From Solea solea (lineage: Eukaryota > Chordata > Actinopteri > Pleuronectiformes > Soleidae): a stretch of 64,000 bases of DNA. Numbering within the stretch: position 1 is the first letter of the stretch; each line of letters starts with the position of its first letter. The translations under genes and the position numbers were made by a program. This document shows positions 1-11,400 of the stretch, piece by piece. The stretch is from assembly GCF_958295425.1 (NCBI RefSeq), contig NC_081145.1, positions 26,220,389 to 26,284,388 of the forward strand. The letters run 5' to 3'. Under the pieces are notes generated by a model, which saw nothing but the letters and a program-made list of their open reading frames with translations, ran no database searches and was not told the DNA's origin.

Positions 1-461
1 TCAAATACCTGACATATATGTATACTTTAATTTGGGTGAATTTTACTCCACTTTCACAACCGCTTTGATACAAACATGGATGTCCAGATGATCTCAGAAG
101 ATTGTAGACGTTTTACAGAGATTATCTATTCTCCAGAGGACAAACAAACTCTGGAGAATTGACTATATGCACATTCCCTTCCTGGTTTTCAATAAGCCAC
201 CCCGACTATTAGCGGTCAGCCAAAGATACAGAGATGTTCTACAGACGGTGTTGGTGTCTGCAGAAGTTACCAAGAGTGTGAATTATAGAATTTAGTGGAG
301 GCTGTAAACAGAGGGATGCAGCAGTGCTCCAATTTAGTCAATTTAAACTCCCTTTTTCATTTTAAGGCAACTACTAAAAGACAGTGTAAACATTTTTGAT
401 CCACATCGGACATTTAACTAATGTAGTAAAGGACCTGGCTCATATTTTAGTGGAAGTTGTG

Positions 462-631
462 AGTGAAGTTCAGTGAGTGTCTTCCCTATTGCAGTAAAAT
501 GTCATCCCAAAACTCCAGAGAATGTCCACACCCAATTCTCTCGGCATCCTCTGTAATTCATGTGTGAAAATCTAGTGAAGTTCATTGAGTGTCCTTCTTT
601 TTGCAGTAAAATGTCATCTCAAAACTCCTAG
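462..631. repeat. Diverged direct repeat, two copies
   Basis: Two copies of a unit of about 57 bp lie at 462-518 and 574-631. Both read GTGAAGTTCA-(T/G)TGAGTGT, then TTGCAGTAAAATGTCATC, then CAAAACTCC, with a few substitutions and one length change. It looks like an old local duplication; no function is apparent. Confidence 0.7.
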
Positions 632-1121
632 AGTTGTCATCCTAGACTAGAATTCTTGCAAATGGACGTTCAGAGGCTCCTCAGGAAAAATGTTTACTGG
701 CCTAGTAGTTGCTATTCAGTATATATTTGTTTCCACATTTGCATCCTTGGGACAACTGGAAGAATACGTAATTTTTTATGTAAACGGTCTATGGTGATAG
801 ATGAGTCTGCAGAGTAGAGAAGGGCTCTTTAGTATGTAGTACCACATGTCTACTCTCTCTACATATTCCCATTTGACAGTAGGAACTTTATTTTTTTAAC
901 CAACTATAGTTCCCAAACTAGTTATTATCCTTCATCCCGACTGCCATTAGACACTTTGACAGCAACACAGTGTAGAAAACCAACACTTTTGCCAAGTATT
1001 ATTGTCTTAACGTGTATAATTTCACATTTTTCACATTTTATTTTCATGTGAATGTTTCTGTTTTTGTGCTTGCCTTGAAGAGGTAAGTGGCTTTTTCGTC
1101 CTTTCTTTTTTCTGCTGTAGC

Positions 1122-1127
<6 letters not shown>

Positions 1128-1164
<37 letters not shown>
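1128..1164. repeat. (TTA)n microsatellite
   Basis: Uninterrupted run of about 12 TTA/ATT units. Confidence 0.9.
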
Positions 1165-1377
1165 TAAATTTTTGGACTGCCTCCAGCCCTGTTTTTTTTT
1201 TTACTCAACACAAGGACAGACTGTGGCCACACCGGTTACACCAGTACGTTAGATTAGTGCAACATCCTGTGCCACTGCCCTCTTTCATTTTCTTTCTGTA
1301 GTGATCTATAAGGGAGTGTTTTCTGTAAATAGTAATTAAAACATGGTCAAACAAGATGTTTTCTGAAATTTTTATTA

Positions 1378-1510
1378 TTTCTTTGTTTCTTTGACCCATA
1401 TAATGGCAAAATCATGAAATATGAATGATTGTGGTTTGTAACGTCATAGTTTCGAGGTTTGGAAAACACAGTTTCATAAGATTTTATGACATTTTATGGG
1501 CCAAACAACT
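1378..1510 (+). repeat. Dispersed AT-rich repeat, fragment
   Basis: This matches the central part of the family at 22305-22600: TTTCTTTG-CCCATATAA, then ATTGTGGTTTGT, then GACATTTTATGGGCCAAACAAC. Ends are missing, so it is a decayed fragment. Confidence 0.6.
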
Positions 1511-1834
1511 GTTATTTTTTTTAATATTCTTATTATATATTTTGTATTAATTTGTCTTATTTCATTGATATTCTATTCCATTTTGTATTTATCAATGTCT
1601 ATTCTCCCATCCGAATGATATCATGATACACTACTCACAAAAAGTTAGGGATATTCGGCTTTCGGGTGTAATGTATGGAAAATAAAAAAGTTCACGCTAC
1701 AGTGATGTTATATCATGAAAGTAGGGCAAGTAGAAGCATGCAATTGTGATTCTCTCATCTCAAACTATTTTTTTGAAACAAAAGCCAACAACAGTGGTGG
1801 GTATACCACAACAAAAAATGTCAACGTCTCAATA

Positions 1835-3164
1835 ACTTGTCATGTGTCCTTTTTTACAGCTTGACAATGACGTCTCATGCTGTTCTCAAGTCGACTTATT
1901 GTCTACTGAGGCATGGCATCCCACTCTTCTTGAAGGGCTCTCAGGTCATTGAGGTTCTGGGGTACAGTTATGAGCCTCTACACGGCAACTCAGCTGATCC
2001 CATAGGTTTTCTATGGGATTCAGGTCTGGGGAAAGTGCAGGCCACTCCAATTTGAGGAGCCGTTCCCTAATGATGTGACCTCGATGAGCTGGAGCATTGT
2101 CGTCCATGAAGAGGAAATTAGGCCTGTGTTATTCATGCAGAGGCACAGTGACTGGATTAATGATGTTATTCAGGTAGTATGGGCTTGTCACTGTACCATT
2201 CACAAAGAGCAGGGCAGTTCTGTATTGACTAGACACACCTGCCCACACTATCACCATGCTGATGCACCACCGTTATGCATCAGCATGACTCTCTCTCCCT
2301 GACGTCTCCAACATCGTCTGCAGCCATCATCTCTGCTCAACGTGAATCGACTTTCATCAGAGAACAGCACTGAGGCCCACTGGTCCCTCGTCCAGTGTAA
2401 ATGCTCCCTGGCCAATGCAAGACGATGACCTGTGCCTGGTGGTGTGGTCAGGTACCTTTGCAGGTCGTCTAGCAGGCAGACCATGTGTAATATCACGTCA
2501 AGTTTGTTAAGTTTAGTCACTCATGTCTTGTTTTCATATGCACTTCCTGTTTTATTTTGTATTCACCCTTCCCTCTCATTTCCTGCATAAATAGTCCTGG
2601 TCTTCCCCCATCATATCGCCAGTTTGTATCGTTTGGTCCATGAGTTACATTGTCAAATTCTTTCATTGCAAGTTATTCGTGTTTCTCTGGATTGGTTTAC
2701 CCGTGTAGAGATTAGTTTGATCCTCCTGACGAGTGCCTTTTGTTAATATTTTTGATCCTCCTTGTGAGCGTTTTTACTTTACTTTGACATTGTGTCGTGC
2801 ATTTGAGTCCTCCAGTCTTGTGTCTAAAACCATAACAACATGCGGATATATAAACGGTTTCAAATGGTCTGACGTGACACTTGGGTGCCTCTCACCTCCT
2901 TTAAATGTGCCTGGAGTTTTGTGATATTCATCATCCAGTTCTGCAGGGCACTGTTCACAATCAAGCGATCATCGATGTGGGATGTGGTCAAAGCACTTCT
3001 ACTTCTTTGCCTTTCTGTGACTCTTCCAGTCTCTCTGTATCTCTGTTGCAGTCTGCTGATGACACTTTAAGCTCAGTGGCCACTTCCATCTGAGAAGCCT
3101 CTGTTTGAAGCCTCACAATGGCGAGGTACTTTTGATCAATTGTTAGGTGTCGTCTTGGTCTCAT
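1835..3164 (-). pseudogene. Tc1-family transposase remnant
   Basis: On the minus strand a start near 3164 opens an MRPRRHLT-like N-terminal DNA-binding segment. A later block (about 2251-2480) reads AREHLHWTRDQWASVLFSDE and continues to SRFTLSRDDG, the catalytic-core region of Tc1 transposases. Further blocks nearer 1900-2100 correspond to the DNAPAH and DLNPIENLWD regions, which carry the remaining catalytic acids. The frame shifts several times and an insertion of about 360 bp splits the N-terminal and catalytic halves, so no functional protein is encoded. Confidence 0.88.
2490..2850. mobile_element. Insertion nested in the Tc1 element, LTR-like
   Basis: Transposase homology stops near 2487 and resumes near 2851. 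The intervening segment contains a TGTTAAGTTTAG...CCATAACA stretch (about 2505-2838), so it starts with TG and ends with CA. It also has CATAAATAG (2586-2594), a plausible core promoter. This is what a solo LTR would look like. No clean target duplication could be fixed by eye, so the class is an inference. Confidence 0.45.
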
Positions 3165-3449
3165 GATGTCAAAATGTGAACAGTATGATGGGAAGGACTG
3201 TTAGGATGCCCATTATAATTGAACCAGGAAATGTATTGGTTGATTCATGGATCAAACCCCTGTTGTGAATTTTGCCGTTAAGAACAGCAAGTTGTGCAAA
3301 AAGTACTGAAACATTGAACAGTTGGACATATGCATTCAAAAGTTTAGAGAAGGTCACATTAGGTTCACCTGTAAAGTTTATAGTGCATTTTAGGTTCATC
3401 TGAAATTTTACCTGAAAGCCGATTGTCCCCAACTTTTTGTGAGTAGTGT

Positions 3450-4040
3450 ATGTATATGACCTTGTCTGTGTAAAGTTAATCATTCACCAGTGTCATATTC
3501 CAACTATTGTCTCAACCCTATCATCAGAATATCGCTGTCTATTATAGTGTTGGGAAGTTTGACTTTTTTTACTCACTCGGATCTTTTACTCTCGGACAGT
3601 AAATTGAACTTTTTTTGAGTCATTTTGTTCTTTTTTACAGCTGGTGGCGCTGTAACCCTCTTGTGGGTGTTGTCAAAAAGACCATGGTTCTTAAACACTT
3701 AACACTGAAGGCAACATGGTTTGCTTCAGCTGACAAAGTATAATAAACCAAATGCCACAAGCAAATCAAACCTTATGAAAACCTAGGAAAGCATATACAC
3801 ACCATAATAAAGTGACTTGTGTCCTGTATCCTTCCACATCACTAGTCTATTATTGCATTGTGTGGGTGTGTGTGTGTGTGTGTGAAAGAGGACTCATGTC
3901 TCGTGTGTTTGATTCATGTAAACACAAACAAACTGTGATCAGGTGTGAGGAAATGTTACCCTGCGACACCGAAGCCCAGTGTCTTTTAAATTGTTGTTAA
4001 ATCGCTGTTGATGTTCTGGGTTGCTGTGGCACAAAAAAAA
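3450..4040. other. NLRC5 upstream region
   Basis: Between the Tc1 element and the candidate interferon-response site. It holds a repeat-like T-rich stretch (about 3545-3660, with CTCACTCGGATCTTTTACTC) and a (TG)n run at 3858-3883. No TATA box or open frame stands out. Confidence 0.4.
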
Positions 4041-4072
4041 ACGAAACTAAAACCGCTCATGCTTTCACTTTC
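4041..4072. promoter_or_regulatory. ISRE-like motifs upstream of the NLRC5 leader
   Basis: The stretch TTTCACTTTC at 4063-4072 is the reverse complement of GAAAGTGAAA, a match to the GAAANNGAAA core bound by IRF and ISGF3 factors. A second GAAACTAAAA half-site lies at 4043-4052 on the + strand. Both sit within about 90 bp of the candidate leader splice donor. NLRC5 is known to be interferon-inducible in mammals and fish, so the position fits; binding itself is inferred. Confidence 0.55.
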
Positions 4073-4084
4073 GTTTTTAAGGTA

Positions 4085-4131
4085 CAGATACTATCGGCTG
4101 GCTGCTGCAGAGATGCAGTCAGCAGTCCATG
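4085..4131 (+). other. NLRC5: Putative NLRC5 5' leader exon (with uORF start)
   Basis: A strong donor (CATG|GTAAGT) ends this segment at 4131; the 5' edge is uncertain. Splicing to the acceptor at 6226 gives a leader whose first ATG (4113) opens a 10-codon upstream frame, closed by TGA at 6237-6239, two bases before the main start at 6242. A second upstream ATG at 6229 is out of frame and overlaps the main start, ending at 6249. The leader is a prediction from splice signals only. Confidence 0.45.
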
Positions 4132-6225
4132 GTAAGTGCTTATTTATTATTATTTTATTTCATATATTGTATCCTTCACGCGGTTTCATGGGCTTTAAAG
4201 TGTGTGTGTGTGTGTGTGTGTTTTTGCCGGTAATGAATGTCGCAGAGTCTGCGATTGTCCTGAGATGACCTCGCATACAGGGACAGAGCAGAACAGAGCG
4301 CGTGTGTATGTGTATTGTTCTGCCTTAACTTAACTGTACATTAACTGAACTTACACTGAGGACATAAGAGGCGAGAAAACCCCTTAAAAACCAGTAAGAA
4401 GTTCTGCGTAAAGGCTTGATGTCAAATGTCAGAAAAAAAACATTCCCTACAGTTTATATAAACGTATTATTTTATTTCTACCTGAATTATGAACCACTAC
4501 AAATTATAATGGACATGTGAAAAGAAACTACCCCCACCCCCCATTGGAATATTATTTTTGTTAAACAAATGAAAGACAATTACATTTTGTGACCTTGAAC
4601 CCAAACATCACATAAGTTTATGTTATTTGCATACTGAGATGCAGTTAAAAACGTTTTCCTCCCATCACCCACAGTGTTTCACTGCAAACTTGACCAATCT
4701 TTACTAAATGAACCCCAGTTACAGACATTACATTGGAGACCACTTCATGTCACTAGCAAGTTAAACATTAAAGCTGCCGTGTGTAACTTAACTTTTAGAT
4801 GATTTTCCTTGTTGATGTTATTATTTAGTGTAAAACAAAATGAGCACCGTTCGTTTATCCTCGCCTCGTCATTTTATTCTTCCCTGCCTCTGTGAACAGA
4901 GTAGCTAGAGGTGCACAAGAGCAACTTCCTGCAGCCTCTGAGCCAGCCAGACTCTGGCCGTCATCATCATCCAAATTTGATGGACAATGACAATGGAGAT
5001 TATTGGTATAGTAAAAGTTTTCTCACATTAACTAAGAGGCACAGGGCTTGTGCTGCCTGGAGAGTTGAAAGTTACCTGTGGCATTAATAACAGATGGTGT
5101 CCTGTTAGCTCCGCTGCTGCTTGACTCGTCGCTAAGTAGCAGTGTTTGTAGTGTACAATCACCTAAATGTATGAATTGTCATTTTTATTACACCAGAATG
5201 AACCCTTTACATTACATACATATATGTATATATATATATGTAATATATGCATATATATGTACCTTTATATATCATTAGTATCAGGAGTGTGTTTTCTCGA
5301 TGGAGTCCACCATCTCCAAACTGAACTAAAATTACCAAGATTTATTTCACTTTCTGCTCTATCTTAAAAGGCCAAAAACGGGAATCCATTAAACATTGCC
5401 TGTGTTTTTAAATTGTTACTGCAACCATAACTCCTGCACTTCATTTGTCTATTGTACTTGAACTTTTATGTTTCATTCAGTGTTTGTTTTCTAACTGTTA
5501 TCTTCTTGTTTATAATGTGTGCTGTTTGCTGCCTTCTTGGCCAGGTCACCCCTGTGAAAGTGGTCTTGATCTCAATTGGACCTTTATCTGGTTACATAAA
5601 GGTTCAATTAAAAAAAATAAAATAAAAAAAAAAGGATAAAAATGTATTATGGACAAAATTGTTCTTCCTTTTTCTCTGCGGAGCTCCCCCTACAGTTTCA
5701 GAGTACATATTTTTATGATACAAATCCGATACAATCCAAAAAAATCCTATAAATCGCATGCTTCACTATGTACAGACTAAAAATGTAAAAAAAAATCAGC
5801 AAACAGAATTTTAGCTGGGTCATGTTTAGGCTGTTGAATGAATTTAATATTTTTTACACAGTTGGAGAATGATGTCTTTGAAATGACAGCTTCATACGTT
5901 CATAATTGGGTGTAAAATGACTGTATTGGACTGATATCGGTATCGGTAGATGCATACTTCTGCTTTAAACACCTTTTGCCATAGGTTCTCCTTATATACT
6001 TGGAAAGGATTCAATAGATGTTGCAGATTCCCTACAAACTGTACCTATAAAGTGGCACGAAATGGCCCCAAATTTCACTTTAGAGTGCCTGAAAGCCTCC
6101 CAAGAACCCCACTTTGAGAACCTAGTGACAAAGGGACCATAAATAAACTGCATAATGACTGTGAGAATTTTGGGGATTTCCCTGACATTTCATTCATTTG
6201 TAATTTGTCTTCATGTGTGCATCAG
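4132..6225 (+). other. NLRC5 leader intron
   Basis: It contains (TG)n at 4199-4221, a TA-rich stretch near 5218-5260, and a LINE-tail-like repeat near 5528-5636. The acceptor before 6226 is TTCATGTGTGCATCAG. No other coding signal was seen. Confidence 0.45.
5528..5636 (+). repeat. LINE/SINE 3' tail-like repeat
   Basis: The stretch CTTCTTGGCCAGGTCACCCC, followed by GATCTCAATTGGACC, GGTTACATAAAGGTTCAAT and an A-rich end, resembles the conserved 3' tail shared by many fish non-LTR elements. It is a fragment with no coding part. Confidence 0.5.
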
Positions 6226-8454
6226 CTGATGGAGTCTGACCATGGATGAGGAGGTCGACCCTGGTGAAGAGAATGTGAACTCTGTCTTGGCCCAGGAATC
6301 CTCAGAACTGTTCCAGATCCTTAGCAGTCAGTCGTCAGCTGTCATTAAAGATTTGCTCCAGAGGATGCCCAGTCGCGCATGTGAGTCAGTGGACGCCACC
6401 GGCTCCACCGCAGCAGAACTCGCCAAGGCCATGTTGGAGTATTTGACGGTAGCCAGTAACGCAGAGTGCTGCAGTTTCGTACAGAGCATGTGTATCTTGT
6501 GCGAGAACATGCCCATGCGCCTGGAGTCCAGGCTCATGTCGGTGGCGGGATATGCAGACCGTGAGTATGAAAAGGAATCTGTACATGTTGAGAGGTTTGG
6601 ATTTCAATGAATTGGTTTGTTTTGAACAGGAAAATACACAGAAATTACATGAAAAATATTTAAAAAATTGTAATGCAGGGAGACACAGAAAATAATAATA
6701 CAATAATATATGTGTCCTTTGAGAGCCCTCAAGCTTAATGACAATTGTCCTCTGCATGTGAGATATTTAGGAAGGTTTATCTATAAATGCAAGGGACTTG
6801 TGTGTCTGTCTGATGATAAGGACGTCAGTGTTTGTGCAGTGCTGACGTTGTTTGGATAAGAAATGCAAGAAATATCAGTTGAAAAGCCACAGATGTATCA
6901 CTAACAGAGCCTCTTCTTTTCTTCTGACCTCCTCTCACACAGAGCTGACTTATTCGTGCCTGCTGCTGCAAGGCATTCTCGTGAGAATCTAGAGTTCTCA
7001 CTAGAATGCATTGCAGTGCAAGCATCTTTTGTAATCCTACGCGTTTATTCTACTTTTTATTATTCCTCTTCCTCCCAAAGTTTGCCACGTAACTCCTCCT
7101 ACAGTTTTGAGAAAACCCCCACACATGTTATATCAAAACGTGCGGCTTGACTGGGAATCGTGTTCAATATCTGTAGTTATATTTGATACAGTGACTGTTC
7201 AAACACCAAAATACTCCAAAAAACAGGTATATCCTGAAAATGGGTTATTGTTACTGGGGTAAGCGTTGATATTTCACACATATTTAAGATTATAAGAACA
7301 GTGTTAGTGTGATGTTAACATAGACCCTTTTTTTAATGCGAGTGATTTCAAACAGGAAGCGTTTACTGTTGCACACTTGGAGTGGAGGTGTGGGCACATG
7401 TCCGTTGCCACAGTTCAACGACGTCTCTTAGAATCACGGAGGAAGTCTCTTTTTCTCTGTGCCTGTGTGACAACATATTCAAATTTAGGTGGTGTTCTTA
7501 CTCACCGAGTTAGTGAGTAAATGGGCAACATTTGTTCCATTAACCTTTTACACATTTTGCATTTTGAGCACCATCCAAAGCATCTCTTAAAAATCAAATG
7601 TAACTTAACAGGTAGAAAACACACAGTAATTCACTCATTTATGGTGAAAAGTAGTCTGAGGTTGGAGGAGACCGGTTACCAATCGTAATTAATGAATTGA
7701 AATGAAAATCAAACGAAATGAAAATCAAACGAAAGTAAAAGAAGAAAGTACCTATTCAGCATATCATTTTCTTCCTGTTGGTTCACTCCGGGATTCCCCA
7801 AGATTGTATTTTTTTTGATGATATAGAAAGTAAAAGTTAGACACTGTGAATAGAATATACAAAATAGTTATTAACCCTTAGAACAGAGAGCATTTTGGCT
7901 GCTTTTTTCCATGACTTTGATTAAACATACAATATATACAGAGGCTATAAGAATGTGCAATGTAGAGTTATACTTATATCCTTTTTCTTTTAGCACAACC
8001 TAGGTAATCTGATGTAAAAATTAAAACATTTCACCAACTATATAAACACACCTGAGCAAAAAGTACTCAAAATGTTTAAAATCAGATTTAATTTATGAAA
8101 TTTGGAGACAGTTCAAATTTTTTTATGAACAAAAAGAAAAAAAAAACAGTCTAATTGTGTGACTTCTGCACAATTATCGCTACTTTATAGCAGCATTTTT
8201 TTTTAAAGCCTGAATGCGTGACCTATAAACACAAACACATGGGTGCACCTGTGCTGCGTGAGCACTAAGGTGTAGCTATTTGATTTTTTTTTATACTTTG
8301 TCTATTTATATGTAATGTAACCTTTTGTGTGTGTGTGTGTGTGTGTTTTCTTGTGCTGTAGATGAAAACTCCACCTCCATTCACAGTGTAACCAAGGAGG
8401 AGTCGTCATGGCCTCATCCAGAGGAGCAGCAGCTTATGAAACGCCCACGGATCG
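6226..8454 (+). other. NLRC5: NLRC5 N-terminal CARD-like region (exons 6226-6560, 8362-8454)
   Basis: Coding starts at 6242. Residues 1-106 form an alpha-helical block resembling the atypical death-fold of NLRC5 rather than a classic CARD. The next exon (residues 107-137) is acidic, then ends with MKRPRI, like the basic motif at the same place in human NLRC5. Phase 1 joins both exons. The start at 6242 is preferred because the upstream ATG at 6229 stops after six codons. The intron 6561-8361 carries a repeat (about 7015-7200) and ends in a (TG)n run against the acceptor. Confidence 0.85.
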
Positions 8455-11400
8455 GTACAACTTTCTCACTGCACTTTAAATGTTAAACAATCCAACGTTA
8501 AAATACAGTGGTGTAAATAGGTTGAGCAAAGTCAGCTATGGACTTTTTTACAGGAGGCAGATTTATTTCCAATCAGATCATTTGTTCTCTCATCACCCTC
8601 CTCCTCTTCCTCACATATTATTCAATCTCTGGTATAGTGAGATTAGATTAAGTCCGACACAAGAATCAAGCCGAACAATGGCAAACTGTAGATCAGTTAA
8701 AAAGACTTAAGAATACTAAAAACGTGGGTTAATCTCCAACAATTACCAGGGAAATGTCTGAAATCTCAACATTTATCAGAGGAGTGATAATCGACTAAAT
8801 CTGTCCATTATTTTCTTGATTAATCAATTTGTGGTTTGGTCCATAAAATGTTGAAAAATGAGAGCTATTAGGGAGTTTTTTGCTGATATCTGATACTACT
8901 GACTTTGGCACAGGTGTGTGTTATAAATTATAAATGATAAATTATAGAGCACTACCATCTTGGACGTAGCCCGGGCCAACAAGGTCCATGTCCGGTGTTG
9001 AGGAATAAGGAGAACATGATGAAAAGTGGGCTATTGGAACACACACACCATAGCTGGACTCGAGCAGAGCAAACCCCAGTGAGAAGGGAATTGTGCGGAG
9101 AATGTGGCGCCTACAGTAGGGTATGCTTCGAAACCCAACATCCAGGCTGCTGCTAGCTCAGAAGAGGAACTGACTATCGCAGTTAGAAATTGATGAGGTG
9201 CAACGTGCGGCTGACCTAAGCTGCATTTTGGGATAAGCTGAGATAAGCATCAAGATGATGGAACACGAGAAACTGTGAGGAGTACAGGCAACTGTGGCCC
9301 CAGTGGTGATAGGAACACAAGGAGAAGCTGACTCAAACAGATTCCATTTCAGGAACAACATCTGAGATCTCTTGTCGAGAAGATATTTGAGCTCCTCTGG
9401 TAGCAGACTGCACAGAAGCTTAGACGCCATTTACTTCTGTTCACTTTTCTCTGATTATGTAAAATAAATAAAAGTAGCAGCCTTTTTAGCTGACTCTTTT
9501 AATCATAAGTCACATCTGGTGTAAGTCACTTGGTGTGATTGCAGATATCCGATAACACGTTTTAAAGTCAACATTGTGCCCATAATGTCGTGCTTCCCTA
9601 TGAAAACTGTTGACCTGTTTTTCCCAGACCTTGAAAATGATGTTTTGTTTTGGGTGCATTCCAAAAATAATCTGTTTTAATGATTTAATGAGCCCCACTG
9701 AAACTCAATCGTTGACAATGTAGTGGTTGATTAATCGTTGACTGCAGCTCTACATGAACGTTTGTATGCCGCTTTCATAATGGATTCACAAGTACATTTC
9801 CTGAAGGCCTGGGAATAAAGAGCTTTACTTGTCTAACAGTGTTAGCGTGTGCTGCTGTCAACAACATGAAGACACAAACGTAAAACACAGGCCATAAAAA
9901 AACCCAACAGAAATTGATCAAATTGTTTTCATTCCACTTTAATGTGTTAAGTGTGGGAGTGCATGTGGTATGTTTACCATGTGTGTGTGTGCTGGGTATT
10001 GAATTACCTGGACAACTGCAGTCGTCAGATGTGAAAGAACAACGTTCTATTTACTCTAAAGCACTTTATTTTCATTATGGACTGACTTTATTGTTTAAAC
10101 ACATATGTTTTCTATATGTTTCTTGTATTTAATGTTTAATTTATGTTTTTGTATTTATTTATTTATATGTATTTATAATGTTCAATGGAGAGACAGACCA
10201 TTAGTGTTGGTTAATTGCTGGTTACTGAAGTTATGCAAGTATGTTTTATTGTTTCTTATCATTATCATTAACAGTTACATTATCAGATGGCCTCATTGTT
10301 GTGGAGCTACATAGTATGTAGTTACGTCTAAGGGAAACGTCTAGCGTTTAAGGGGAAAACAGTCTGAGATTTGTGTTTAGAAGGAGCTGCACAGACCACG
10401 GAGATGATCAGATGGTTCTGGAGCCGTAGAGAGGAGTTATATGGAGTAATTAAAGCAGAACTATGCAGGAATTTTACCTTAATTAAACAGCTTTGGAGTC
10501 ATTGTGATGGTGATCGGGGGTTTGTCTCCACTCCCCCTTCTGTTTGTTAGTGGGAAAACCCGCCGACCCGGAGTCTTTGGAAACTGGAGGTCTCGCTCAG
10601 TTTTGAGAAAACACAAATTGCTTCGTGGCACTTCATGGCGTTATTTTAGAAGCTCAAAAAGAAGCAGCGAAAAGTGTTGTCAGAGAAAACGACTCTGACC
10701 GAGCGAGGGGCCGCACACGAGTAAACAACAGACCAAAAAAGGGACCAGACTTATAAAGAAGTTGCATGTAACCTGAATCAAAACACTGTGTGAGATGCAT
10801 TATATTACACATCTCATCTGCTGCTGTAATATGGCTCATTACTACATGTATGAGGTGGGGAAATTACACAAAACAAAAGTGATGTTGTTTTTTATGTCAT
10901 CCTGTGGTATGGAGCACATGGACATGCTTTGCATGCCAACCACAAACACCTGTGTGGCTGCTCCTACCATCTGTGGAGGCCTGTGCACTATTGACAAGGC
11001 TTTAGCTCCCAACAAGTAACAAGTCATCTTATACAAAGCTTAATAATTGTATTTTGATTGGAAGAAAACTCCCGTCCAAATTAAACTTTGTTGTTTTCCA
11101 GGGGTTGCTGCACACTTGTATCTATTTGTATGTTTGTCTGTTCATTTTTCCATTTAGTTAAAACTTTAAGTCTCTCCCCCTTCCCCTTATCTAGTTAGTT
11201 TCATTTATTCTGGGTATTTAATATATATCTAATTAATGGATGGCTGGCTAGCACTAGCCCTAGAATCTGCAGTCTCTTTTAAACAGGGCTGCGTTTTTTC
11301 TCATTACGGAATGATTTCCTCTGTAATGGAAATGGTCTTCAAATAATTCTTGCACTCTCTCTCCACAGACCACTGGGGGGAGTACATTGCGGCAGTCGTG

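Larger units (their letters stand above)
1..1626. other. Intergenic, no gene seen
   Basis: AT-rich sequence upstream of NLRC5. No open frame with splice signals or a recognisable protein is visible on either strand. It holds a diverged direct repeat, a TTA microsatellite and a fragment of the dispersed repeat family best seen at 22305-22600, each listed separately. Confidence 0.6.
1629..3448 (-). mobile_element. Tc1-like DNA transposon, decayed
   Basis: The left end (from 1629) starts CACTACTCACAAAAAGTT and the right end (to 3448) is its reverse complement with a few mismatches over about 38 bp. Both ends are flanked by TA (1627-1628 and 3449-3450), the target duplication of Tc1/mariner elements. 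The transposase reads on the minus strand but is interrupted. Without the nested insertion the element would be about 1.46 kb, usual for a fish Tc1-like element. It is very unlikely to be active. Confidence 0.92.
8455..11368 (+). other. NLRC5 intron rich in old repeats
   Basis: This 2.9 kb intron holds several repeat fragments: a copy of the 56641-57000 family (about 8650-8790), a retroelement remnant (about 8960-9435), reverse-oriented dispersed repeat sequence (about 9500-9760) and a repeat shared with 12722-12900 (about 10459-10730). The rest shows no coding signal. Confidence 0.5.

Noticed and set aside
1837..2302. Plus-strand open frames of 72-75 codons in the Tc1 element
   Set aside because: They are antisense shadows of the minus-strand transposase.
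6943..6982. Possible extra NLRC5 exon with a good acceptor (CTCACACAG) and the protein-like phrase QLTYSCLLLQGIL
   Set aside because: Its donor would leave phase 0, and every following exon then meets a stop at once or loses the Walker A exon. The direct join 6560 to 8362 follows the human protein better.
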